NCBI RefSeq assembly: GCF_000234665.1
Contig: NC_018322.1
Span: 1 to 64,000 of the forward strand
Source: Leishmania mexicana MHOM/GT/2001/U1103
Taxonomy: Eukaryota > Euglenozoa > Kinetoplastea > Trypanosomatida > Trypanosomatidae
Direction of reading: 5' to 3'
Length of the DNA stretch: 64,000 bases
Shown: piece after piece, positions 48,105 to 58,990 of the stretch
How the letters are laid out: each line of letters begins with the position of its first letter
Position numbering within the stretch: position 1 is the first letter of the stretch
Position numbers and translations under genes: made by a program
Notes under the pieces: generated by a model
Seen by the model: the letters and a program-made list of their open reading frames with translations, nothing else
Told to the model about the DNA's origin: nothing
Databases searched by the model: none

Positions 48105-50222
48105 CTACGCGGCGCCGTAACTGACGAGCGAGGCAGTCTCCGTCGTAGTCGACACGCTCTCCACGTAGTGCATTGGGGCCTCCTCCAACCACGGGGCTAA
48201 GTTTGATATGTCGTCCATGTAGAAGCGATGAAGCTCGCCCTTGTCGAAGAGCTCCATCGACTTCTGCATAATGCGAAACAGACGGTCAGGGAAGTGGTCT
48301 GTCAGCATTCTCGGCGACGCCAGCACCATCTGCACCGCCTCGAAGTCGTGCACGACGGGGATGTACACCTCCTCGTAATGCTGGCAGCCCGGTAAACACC
48401 AGGTGTTGGTGCACACTTCGACAACCTTGACGTAGTGTATCATCAGACTACAGTTGTACAGCTTCCGAGTCTCATGTGTCGGCATCAATGAGTTGTTCTG
48501 CAGGAATTCACGGTGCGACACGCTCTCCGCCGACCGCCTCTGCTGAAAGTTAGCCGAGGTGGATGGGTGGAACGACTTTGCAAGCTTGGTCGTGCGCAGC
48601 ACATTCATGAAGACCATGTTCTTGTTCATCGCCGAGGCGGCCAGGACGTCGAAGATGGCCTCACGGAAGGAGTCGAAGGTGTGTTGCGCCAGACGTGGTA
48701 TTACATCATAGCCCACGCACGCTGCCGCCACAAAGTCCTTCTGGTACTCCATCAGCGCCTTCGAAACGGTGGCGCCAGGCGGTGCATAGGCGAGACAGCG
48801 CAGGCGGTTCCGTAGCACCGTATGATCAGACCAAAGGATCGCCGACAGAATGAGAGCAACCCCGGCACCGAGCGAATGCCCCAGTACCACTACCTTCTTG
48901 CCAGCAAAGCTGCCATGCAGGATCTGCTGCAGAATACCGTGCTCGCGGAGATTGTCGAGCACGTAGTAGGCAGACTGCACCATGCCACCGTGTGCGTAGT
49001 ATTCGCTAACAGGCACGTCGGGCGGCGTGTCGCGCAGCGACAGTGTCACGGGCAGCGCGGCGAAATCCGTGACACAGTCTTCAATGGACATGCTGCCACG
49101 GATGGCGACTACGACGGCGTCGCTGCTGCGGTCGTAGGCGACAAAGTGCACCGGTTTGAAGATCTTGTTTTCCCAGTTCGTGAGCAGCACATCGGCCTCG
49201 GGAATGAGAGTCTCGTGCAGCAGCGCAGCCACGTCGCAGAAGCACCGCTGACCAATGTGGCGGCCAGGGTGGTACCGGCAGCACATGCACGGGTCGAAGC
49301 AGCAGAGCCGCGCAAGGCCTGAGCCAAAGTGCTGGAACTCAAACAGCATCCACCCGTACGTCGCAATGAAGAACCGACTGTACTGCTGAAGCTCATGCGC
49401 CCAGGCGCACTGTGCAGGTGTGAGGCGCTGCGCCGGCCTGGCCTGGCTCGACAGGCGCTCATGATACCCCTGCGGGTTGGGCCCGTAGTTGACCAGACGA
49501 GAGAGCAATCGGCGAGAACGGCTCTGATAGCCGTGCAAGAGGAGGATGCCCGCGGCAATGTCGCTGGGCACGATGTCGTACCCTCGAAACGCAATGGCGA
49601 ACACCTGTGCGAGGTGTATGTAGGCGTCCTCCGTCTGGTTCCACTTCCCGAAGTGGCAGCAGCAAATGCGGAACCGGTCCCACCACGCGTTGGTGTAGTC
49701 GCTGTTACTATGGTAGACGCGTCGTCCGCTAGGGTCGAAGGCGACGATGAGCAAAGCAATGTAGAGCACACAGTTAATGAAATCCATCATGATGGCGCCA
49801 CGCAACATGTGCCGCGTCGACGCCCGGGTGCAGTAACTGACCTCACCGTCAATGATGGCGTGCTTCGCAACCAGGCAAGAAAGCAGAAATATGCAGGCGA
49901 TGAAGGCGGTGTTGATGTACAGCAGCAGAGGTACCTTCTTCCGTTTGGAGACCTCAAAGACGCCACCGCGCAGACTGTAGACTGCGGTAAGTAAAAACGG
50001 GGCTGCACTGACAAGGTTTGCGAAGAAAAGTATCATCATGGCACGTCCCCACATGACACTGGCGCCATCGCAGTCGTCGAGGTAGTTGAGTCGAGCGGTG
50101 TTCAATCGGCATGCGACGAGGGTGCCGCTGCAAGCGAGCAGCATGGCGTGCAAGACGCTTGAAAAGGCGAAGTCATCGGAGCCGACCCGCCACGACCGCC
50201 CGAACCACACCAAGGACGGCAT
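48105..50222 (-). CDS. DAGL-like membrane lipase (class 3)
   Basis: A 705-residue protein from ATG at 50222. The N-terminal 165 residues contain four hydrophobic helices (about 18-38, 58-82, 98-120, 143-162), the layout of sn-1-specific diacylglycerol lipases. The alpha/beta-hydrolase domain has AYDRSSDAVVVAIRGSMSIEDC, the nucleophile elbow VVVLGHSLGAGVA (Ser450) and CVGYDVIPRLA (Asp506, in the place of the DAGL aspartate). IPVVHDFEAVQMVLASPRML follows, with His625 the likely third triad member, then TDHFPDRLFRIM. A Cys-rich stretch (about 307-330, CCFDPCMCCRYHPG) sits before the catalytic core. Expected reaction: hydrolysis of diacylglycerol at a membrane; substrate and organelle are not shown by the sequence. 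Confidence 0.94.
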   Translation of the reverse strand: MPSLVWFGRSWRVGSDDFAFSSVLHAMLLACSGTLVACRLNTARLNYLDDCDGASVMWGRAMMILFFANLVSAAPFLLTAVYSLRGGVFEVSKRKKVPLLLYINTAFIACIFLLSCLVAKHAIIDGEVSYCTRASTRHMLRGAIMMDFINCVLYIALLIVAFDPSGRRVYHSNSDYTNAWWDRFRICCCHFGKWNQTEDAYIHLAQVFAIAFRGYDIVPSDIAAGILLLHGYQSRSRRLLSRLVNYGPNPQGYHERLSSQARPAQRLTPAQCAWAHELQQYSRFFIATYGWMLFEFQHFGSGLARLCCFDPCMCCRYHPGRHIGQRCFCDVAALLHETLIPEADVLLTNWENKIFKPVHFVAYDRSSDAVVVAIRGSMSIEDCVTDFAALPVTLSLRDTPPDVPVSEYYAHGGMVQSAYYVLDNLREHGILQQILHGSFAGKKVVVLGHSLGAGVALILSAILWSDHTVLRNRLRCLAYAPPGATVSKALMEYQKDFVAAACVGYDVIPRLAQHTFDSFREAIFDVLAASAMNKNMVFMNVLRTTKLAKSFHPSTSANFQQRRSAESVSHREFLQNNSLMPTHETRKLYNCSLMIHYVKVVEVCTNTWCLPGCQHYEEVYIPVVHDFEAVQMVLASPRMLTDHFPDRLFRIMQKSMELFDKGELHRFYMDDISNLAPWLEEAPMHYVESVSTTTETASLVSYGAA

Positions 50223-53200
50223 CGCTCACCTCAAATCAGCGACCCCCCTCCCCTCCCCTAATCAAGCACTCAGAGACGCCGAAGACAGAAGCGGTGCTGC
50301 ACGGAGAGAGCCGCTCGCAGGCGTGTAGAAAACACCAGGAAGCGGTGCTGCGGCACGATCAGCCCCAACCTCCTCTGTGGCGAGATTCAGCTAACGTCGC
50401 AAAAAAAAAAAGAAAACAGGGAGATGAGGGGAAGCAGAGCAGCGAGAAATGAGGAGACAGACATAAGCGCGCTGCCCTGTCAGAAAAGGCGAGCGGGTAC
50501 GGCAGGTGCCACACACGTCTTGGAGATGTACACAATCCACCGTCTGTGAAGAGGCCGGTGTGGGACGGAGAGAAAGAGGCCGGCAGAGAGCAGCTAGCAG
50601 ATCCGGGTTCACTTTCTCACCAGAGTACATGCAGTTCTCGCGTGAGCAGCCGCGCGCCGCAGACCAACAGTGCATCCGATGCGTGAGCTTACGACGGCGG
50701 AGACAGCCGCGCTCGCTGCAGTTTGCTTTTTCCTTAATAGGGAAAGAGCGTAGGACTACAGGTATGACGTGCTTTTTCGCTTCTTCGTGTCTTCACACGC
50801 GCCCAGTGAGCATGCGTGAGGGCACGGAAGAAAAACGAAGGACTTGCCGTTAAAAAGAGGGAGAGGAAGCCCCAAGGTAAAATAAGATGGAAGGCGGGGT
50901 CTCTGGGCTGCCGCGCAAGTGGGCGAGAGAGGCGCGAGAAGACGAGCACAGATGACACAGCCAGCCGTCAAGCCAAAGGAACAAGAAAAGAGGTCGTGAA
51001 GAGGAAAAGGGGGTGGCGCTGGTGCACGTCACGTACAGACGTCAGAGCACACTGCGATGGGGAGGGCAGCGCAAGAGAAGGTGCAACTGTGCGCCTGTGC
51101 ACTCGCTCGTGCACAGGTCCTTGCACAAGTCCTGACACGGCTCCTCGATATAGCCAACCACACTGTACGCTCTTCCATTTGCTTGCCACTCCATCGCTCA
51201 TCTTTCCGTTGTGCCTCGCCCCCTCCCCTCCCCCGCAAACACGCATGCACACACACACGCAACAAGAGAGGTAAACCTCAGCTGCCTGTTTATTGCGTTA
51301 TCGCTCCCTCACCGACTACTAGTCCTTTGAGCTCTCTTCTCCCTCGTGCTCCGTCGCCCACTGCGTGTGCGTGCTCATGCTTCCTGTAAACGAGGCGGCT
51401 GACGGCTCTGACTCAGTCACCGCATCCCTCGCTATGTCCAGGGTGTTTCAAAACCACTGCCCTCCCTCCACACGCACACACACGCACAACGTCGCGTATA
51501 CGCTGCAGCGGAGTAGAGAGAGAAGGAGGGGATGGGGTGAGGTGGGTGGGTGGGTATCGGTGACTCGTGCTTTGCGTGCTGTCACAGGGCGATACACAGC
51601 CCATCCACCTCTCTGTTGTATCCTTTTCTCTCATGTGTGTGCATGCAGATGTGCGTGTGTGCCCTCTACTTTGGTCTTCAACGTGTTCGTTGCTCTCAGA
51701 CGGTTGATACGACGCTGTGCACCCGTATGTGCATGCAACCACGACAGCACAGTGGCAGTGGAACATATTGCGGTGACAGAAGACGAGAGGAAAATCAACA
51801 ACCTGGCGTGTGTTCCAGTGTCTATGAACGCCTGCATGCGAATGTTTGCGCGCGCGTCGCCGCTGCCGAGGACAGTAAACGGAAGTCCGTGTGGGAAGCA
51901 TCAAAAGACAGAGAGGTGGGCGAAAGAGAGGCCGAGACCCGGTTGAACCGAGCAAGCGAGCAACACGAAAGAAAAAGGAGTGGGAAAATACACACACACA
52001 GAAATAAAACAGAGGACAATAACGGCGGCCCATCCTCCCGTAGAGAGGAGGATACACGCACATGCACACGTGCACGCGCAGGCACGCGCGCACTTGTATC
52101 GAAGAAGTCACGAGAGACAGAAAATCGGTGGGGGAGAAAGAGAAGGAGAGAAGATAAAAGTAAACCCAAGATGAACATGTTGATTTTTAAAAAACCGCAG
52201 CGCACACGCACACACAGAGAGGGAGGGAGACAAGAGGCGAGATGACACCGCGAGGGAGGAAAATACCAAACTAAAACGAAAAAGAGCTGACAGTAAGAAA
52301 TGCATGGAGACTAGAAAAACGAAGAAGAAACACTACAGCAAAAGAAAGGGAGAACAAGAGAGAGCACACCCAGCCCCGAACCATGCGAGAGAGAAGCAAG
52401 CAGTGCACACGCTCGCACAGAGAATACACGAAAAAAAAGGATGAAGTACAGAGAGACAGAGACGAAAGGTGGTAGAACACACAATAGGAAGCCATTGCGG
52501 TAATCGTGCAAGCGTAGTGGTGGGGGAAGGGGGAGGGGGAGCGGGACGGAGTTTCGAAGCATTCAAGAGCGAAGGGAGTGCCACCACATGTGTGAGACGA
52601 AGAATAGGATAGAAAGCACGCGTGCCAGCATCGGTGTCGAATTGAAAAGCAACACAATCAGCAGCTGAGGAAAACGGGTAGGGCCGCAGATGGCCCACAC
52701 AACACATATGTAAAGGATTTTGATGCCTCCCTTTCGCCCTGACTTCCAAGTGGGGCAGAGGAAAGGGGTTTCTACTGCTTGCCTTTGCCCCCGCCCCCCC
52801 CATCCGGTTCGCGGCGCCACACGCCCTCTGGTACTCTTGCGTGAAGAAGGAGAAAAAGCAAGAGATCAAGGTGGGAGAGAGAAGACCTGCGGGGCTGTCC
52901 AGGCGGATGCGCCGATACCGAGTACCCTCCCTTCACGCAAAAGTCAGCACACAGATACATTCACAACGATGTATTATGGTGAGGGAGGGTCGAAAACGAA
53001 AAAAAAGACCGAGCTGTAAGGAAGACGGATGCTTGTTGGGGAGGGCAATGAATTCCCTCTCTCAACCTTTCCGACACCGATGGATCTCCTGGTAGCATCC
53101 TCTTCGTTGCCGTGGCCCTGCCTCGCTGCCCGTACGACGCACTGCCCAATAAAGGACAAGGAGGAGGCGGAGAACGATCAAGTTTTGGCGTAGAGGGAGC

Positions 53201-53745
53201 ACTTCAACGAAACAGCGAGAGCAGAGAATGAAGCAAGGGCGAAACACCTTTAGACCACGGCAAGCTGGAAAAATAGGCGGCAACGCCGACCGCGCGCCAG
53301 AGAGTAGCACGTGAGCAGCCGTGAAACAGAGGAAGAGCGCGAGGCTGAGCCTCGTCTGCCACAAGTAGATTCCGCTCTCTCGTCTGGGTATCTTTGTTTC
53401 CCTTTACCGTCTCCTGTGACCGCTGCCGTCCAAGAAGTGAAATTCCCGCCCGAGTGTACAATCCAAGGGTTCGAGATGGTCTGGAGAAGGGGGAGAGGGT
53501 CGCGCAGCCATAGAGAAGAAGTGCAGTGGCCCAAACAAAGCTGACGAGAACGGCGACGTAAAAAAACGAAAGACGGTAGAAAAGAAAAAATGTGAGAAAC
53601 AAGAGCAGCACCAATAAAACAAAAGGAGGTCACAGGGGAGGGGGTACGAAATATGTGCGCAACCTCCACAAGCACCTATACACACACAGGGAGAGAGAGA
53701 GACTAAAGGACCGGATAAAAACAACAAACGAAACAATATATATAT

Positions 53746-53759
53746 ATATGAAAATGTAT
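53746..53759. repeat. (AT)7 microsatellite
   Basis: Seven AT/TA dinucleotide units inside the long gene-free region. No function is implied. Confidence 0.9.
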
Positions 53760-54130
53760 TGTGATAAGCATAACGAAAAGTGGTTGAGAAGGATCAGCGA
53801 TTCAGATGGCGAACTCTCCCCCTTTCGTCATCTGTGACAATCCTTCTAGCAGCAGATGCACACTTTCTTTCTCGTGAGACATCTGAACCTCCTCTTCAGT
53901 CCTACCTGTGTACGCCCACTTCCTTGTCTCTCTTTTTCTGTGCGTGCGAGAGTGCCTCGGCGCGCATAACGCTTTTCGATATGCATACGATTCTTCCCTG
54001 GTTACGGTGAGGACCTCGTTTATTAGTGAATTCTGCTGCACATGATAATTTGCAGACCGGTCGCTGCAGTGTTTTCGGATAGGGTGTGCAAAATACAAGC
54101 TGGGGCAGCGAATGGGCGGCACCCACGTCT

Positions 54131-54293
54131 CTGTGTGAGTGTACACATATGTGTATGCATACATGTGTTTATGTGTATAGATGTATGTGTGTCAAGACCG
54201 TACGCATGTGCGTTACAGTGTCCATATAAGCATACATATGTGTGTATGCATGTGCGCATGAGTGTGCGGGCGTGTGTGTGTGTGTGTGTGTGT
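54131..54293. repeat. GT-rich alternating purine-pyrimidine tract
   Basis: About 160 bases of alternating GT, CA and TA dinucleotides ending in (GT)11 at 54272-54293. A (CA)8 tract follows at 54384-54399. The arms could pair as a hairpin in RNA or adopt Z-DNA in duplex form. Confidence 0.85.
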
Positions 54294-55969
54294 CTTTCGA
54301 GAGCTTTCAAATTACACTCACGCGGGAGGGAGGGGAAGGGCTCTGCATGCCTTTTCCTTTGCGTCAACAGGCACCGTCACATGCACACACACACACACGC
54401 AGAGAAAAAACAAACAAATGGCAAACCAAACAAACCGAAGAGTCAACGCTAACGATGAAACGAGGCAAAAAAAGGACGGAGTGTGAGACCCGCCACATGA
54501 AGAAAAGGAAAAAAAGGGGTGCGCCCCTCAAGCAAGCAACAGAGCAATATGCAAATCACACACACTGAATTCCCACGCGTCTCCCCGCCGCCCTGCGCCC
54601 TCGCCTCACATGGGCGCTTCTTTTCGCCCACCCCAGAGTGCGTGGTGATCAAGCGAGGAAGTGTGAGGAAGAACACAGCAGAAAAATAAATAAATACAAG
54701 GCATCGACGCACAGAGCGACACACGCAGACGCATGAGGAAAGAGTGCGTGAGGGGCACCCGGATTCGTGACTGCTGGAAGAGAAGGCGAATTGATGACAA
54801 ACAACAACAAAAAGTACGACAGAGCAAATAAACGGTACAAACCGAAAACAAAAGGCGCACCTCTCCGAAGCCTCGACAATCGTACATAATTACCATTTTC
54901 TTTCACGTAGCCATGCTGCGCCGTGCGGATCATAGCCATCGGCTACTGCCTCCTCCACACAATGTGGATGTGAAGGTGTACTCTACGCTTTCTTTCCCTT
55001 CTCATTGCAGACGAATTTGGCGATTATACCATCAACACGGACGAGGGAGAGATTCGGAAAGCAAAAACAGAAAAACGGACAAAGGGGTCTGAGACAGGAG
55101 GAGTTGAGTGACGTGCTTGCGGGAAAGCCTCTCGAAGAAGAACGAGGCACTCGGAAAGAGAGCAGAGCCGCGCGACACATTTGAATGGGGAAACATTGCG
55201 CACAGGCTCCCTTCGGTTTTCCGTCTTTCCCGACTTTCACCCAGCGCCGCGCTTAGCAGAATCCCCTACAGTAAAGTCATCCTCTGCTGCTCACTCTGCT
55301 CTCCCACCTCTCTGCCTCTCTCCCATCCGCGCGAACAAGCTCTCCATGAGGTGCGCCGCCAATATGAAGAACCGATGACGCACAAAAAAAGATGGAACAA
55401 GCAACCGCAAGTATGCACATGGAGTTCAAGCGCACGAGAAAAAGCGTTGAGACGAAAAAGCAGCAGCAAAAATGCGCCATCTGGTAGTGAACACCCCTCA
55501 GCAGCTGAGAATCCCCATCAACCCGAAGCCGGAAAAGAAAAAGAACGATGAAAATGAATGTACGCTGACACAGTGCCCGACAGCGACAGAACCCGAAAAG
55601 AAGGGGACACCCGTCATGCATCTACCCCTTCGCTCTGCACCCTCCCGCCACAAACAACGGGGACAGCCACGCCGACTAATGGAACGAGAAAGTACAACAA
55701 TAAATCATATGCGGAACACGACACAAACACACATACACGAAGCCATCCAGAGGAACATGAGAGAAGACCGGTCTTCGGAACTTCATTGAAAAAGAGTCAG
55801 AGGTGCTAGTAAAGAAGAAGGACTGGAGTAAACGAGGGGATGATGAGCATGAGACAAAACAAAGGAGCTGAGGAAGGCCGATGGCTGATGGACAAGAAGA
55901 GCGAGAGCCAAACAGACAGCACGCAAATGTTCCTTTTCATGTCTTCTCGCCGCGTCCATTCTCTGCCAC

Positions 55970-56440
55970 AGAACGCGGGGGCAACCTCCACTCTACCCCC
56001 GCCCACCCGTGTGACACGTTACAGGCCCCCCACCAACCCCACCCCCGCGTGTGGTGCGAGGCAGTGCTTTACACGCGCGCTACAAAAATGCCAACACAGT
56101 CATCTGAGCACGGCCTGCGCCTCAATCTCCGCCCACCACCCCGCGCCTCACAGCCGCTTCCCTCACCAGCGGGCAGTGTCACCGCCGTGGGTGAGACGTA
56201 CGCTCGAGTCACGTGGGCACGCTGCCCATCATGTGGACGGCACAGACCTGTTCACAGTCGCAGGTCGCCCCGACGCACCGCCGTCCAGGGCACGACCGCC
56301 GACGTCAGCAGGGATGCGTCGCACTCGCCACCCCTCTACGTCGTAGGCACCTGGCCCTGTCACCACCCGAAGTGGTTCGGCATGTGGCATGGATATAGGA
56401 GGGCTGCGTCGGCTTCCCCCCAGACCCACACAGACAGAGA
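55970..56440 (-). mobile_element. SIDER-like retroposon remnant (block C)
   Basis: About 470 bases of non-repetitive, GC-rich sequence inside otherwise low-complexity spacer. On minus it begins near 56410 (TCCATGCCACATGCCGAACC) and continues through GGTGACAGGGCCAGGTGCCT. The size and context fit Leishmania SIDER elements, and parts of it look familiar as such, but I cannot align it. No clear A tail was found. It is probably within the 3' UTR of the two-RRM gene. Confidence 0.45.
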
Positions 56441-57924
56441 GAAACAGAAGAGGGTGAGCACAAGACAGAAGGGCAGGGGACAAGGCGAAACAAAAAAGAA
56501 CAATGCGGAGAAGAGAGACACAAGAAGAGCAATTGCTGGTCACTGCACGTTATTGTGTGTGTGTGTGTATGTGAGGGGGAGGGGGAGGGGAGCGGTGAGA
56601 AGTTTGTGTGTAGGCGAGCATGCTTTGGTTATAGCTGGCGAGTCGACATATACTTTTTTTTCGTTTGGCTTACTCTTCACACATTCTGCGTTTCCCTTCG
56701 TCCACTTCATGCCTTTTCTGTGCGTGTGTGCATGTACGTCTCCTCGCTCATTTTTTTCTTCCTCCCCTCCCCTCACCCTCTCGTACTTCCGCTTTTTTTC
56801 CCTTTTGTGAACTCGCGTCTTCCCACCTGCTGGGAGGTGCGTCGGAGACGTCAGGATGAGGTGCGAGGGGAGCGGTAGCTACACATTAAAAGGGAGTGGT
56901 GCCCTCTTCGTGGGTCACAGAGGTGGCACAGGAGGACAAGGACTCGAGAGGCTGAAAACTGAGAACGGGAGAGTGAATACACTTCGAAGGACAAGGTCAA
57001 GAGGGAGAGGGGGTAGGGGATGAATGGAGGCCGGGAGGACGGAAAAGAAAAAAGACGACAGGTCGCCGACGAAGGCACACGAAGGCGCGCAGGAAAGAAG
57101 AGCGGGGGAGATGACGAGTACAGGAGAGCGTCGATGAAAACCACGCGCAGTGTAATGGGCAGACAAAAAAAAAGGTGCAGGAGTTCGGCGTAGATGATGG
57201 TTGCGGTGGAAACGTGCGCAAGGTGGAAAGCACGGCAGGTATTCTCAACCCGAACAGAAACTACGTGGAGGGGAAGCCGCTAAATGTGCGCACGGCGAGA
57301 ACGCACAAGCCAGAAACATGATGAACCTTGCACGGTCCTAGATATGAAACGAGAAGGCGTGAAACATGCACAGACACCAGAGTAACTGTATACAACCGTC
57401 CCCTTGTCAATCCTTCACGGATGGCAGTCGCGGGCAGAAGGTCGCTCTCCTTGTGTTGTTCTTCCCTGCAGCAGCTTGCATATGGGCCCCGCCGTAGATA
57501 TCTCTCGCACCTCTTTTACGCCTGTGCACTTCACTGTGGAGGTATCCACAGACACAGACGCCTCAGGTGTGCTGTGGTGTGCGTGCCCGCTGCAGAAGAA
57601 CCGGGCGCAGTCCAACAAACAAATTCACGTCATCACTCCCTTTTTCCTGCGCGCTCAACTGCCTCTACAAAAAGGTTGACATGAGGCGTGCAAAGGCCAA
57701 ATGGGGAGGGGAGGGGAGGGGGAAAATGCCTGCAGGAAGTGGGGAGGGCCTGCTGCCACTGGCGATGTCGGCGATGAGGGCCCATTTGTAGGTCATTGTG
57801 GACAAAAGTCAGAGAAGAAGGGTGTTCGGTATGACGGCGAGTGGCTATCGCCCCGGAGATACGAGAGAAAAAAATAATAATAATGGAAAACGCTCAAACA
57901 AGAAAACAGAGTCAACCATAAACA

Positions 57925-57975
57925 CATATAGGTGGGTATATCTATATAGATACATATAGATATATATGGATATGG
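57925..57975. repeat. AT-rich tract with internal palindromes
   Basis: A run of TATA and ATCTATATAGAT sequences including the palindrome ATCTATATAGAT. It could form a short stem in RNA. It may be a simple microsatellite. Confidence 0.75.
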
Positions 57976-58990
57976 TACAGAAAACAATGAAACAAACGCA
58001 TAGATAAAGCGATGGGAAGGCAGGAGGGAGGGCAGTGAGGGGGTAGCGGTGGGGAGGAGAGGGGGGGTGCCACCCAGGATGGAAAACGGGACAAGTCAAC
58101 ACGCAAACAAAAACATAACGGTAGACGCGCAGCTTGTCCTTCGCAACAGTCCCGCGCTCACTCCGTCCATGAGGCTCAAATGCACAACAATCGTCACCCC
58201 CTCTCCCCCCCCCCACACACACGCACACGCACAGAAAGGGGTGCTCGCGGATCCACAGGCGCACAACGACCGAGCACAACCATACAGGGCCTCTCTGCTA
58301 GTCTCTTGAGAATGACACCCATGGGGAGGGCCACCCAGCTGCAAAGAAGAATGGAAACGCGAGAAAGCCTCCAGAAGGTGCAAGGGGCAGGCAGGCCGCC
58401 GAAACTCGCACAAACAAACGCGTGGATTACACAGGGCTGCGGTGTGCTCAATACACCAATGCAGCCGTCTTCAGGTGAGTGAGTACGCGTGTGTGTACGG
58501 GGGAGAGTGCGCATGTCCTGCGGTTTGTACACGCAAATATGTCCATCCGCTCTACGCCAACTTGAGCCACAGCAGTCCTCACGCCTTTGTTTCCGTTGTA
58601 TGTGGCTGTGCAGTGATGCGGGTGGGCGGGGACATACTTCTGCGCACTCGGGTGCGTCTGTTGAACTACAAAACACCAAACCTAAAAAAAAGATAAGAGA
58701 CGGGGGAAAGCGGGGGTCATGCGTGTAATATAGGGACTACAGAGAGTCCGGGTCGCATTGGGTAAAGCCAGCAAATAGAACGCACACAAGCAAAGACATC
58801 GCCTACGTATCCGAGCTCAGGGCCTCTTTGTCACCTCTTCCAACGTCTCTGCCGACCTCTCCCACCTGACCTCGCGATGGCTATCGACCCCTAAGGGAAG
58901 AGAACGCCCACACCGAAGCACACAAAGCCAGAGAGGATCTAAGAAAGAGGAAGGCACGGCGAGGAAGGAACGGAGTCACGCCTGAATTGT

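Larger units (their letters stand above)
50223..58990. other. 8.8-kb gene-free region between lipase and two-RRM gene
   Basis: The longest stretch without a credible protein gene in the window. It is mostly low-complexity: GA-rich and CA-rich on plus, with blocks of the opposite bias (for example 51130-51420, 53395-53440, 56640-56830). It contains AT and GT microsatellites and one retroposon-like block (about 55970-56440). The longest frame (plus, 55881-56810) crosses that block and ends in translated simple sequence, so I do not call it. The right part is the probable 3' UTR of the two-RRM gene. Very long UTRs, non-coding RNAs or sORFs below my detection are possible. Confidence 0.6.

Noticed and set aside
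55881..56810. 309-codon plus-strand frame in the long gene-free region
   Set aside because: It runs through a retroposon-like block and then simple repeats, giving Pro/Arg/His- then Cys/Ser/Phe-rich sequence without domain character, and it opposes the direction of all other genes.
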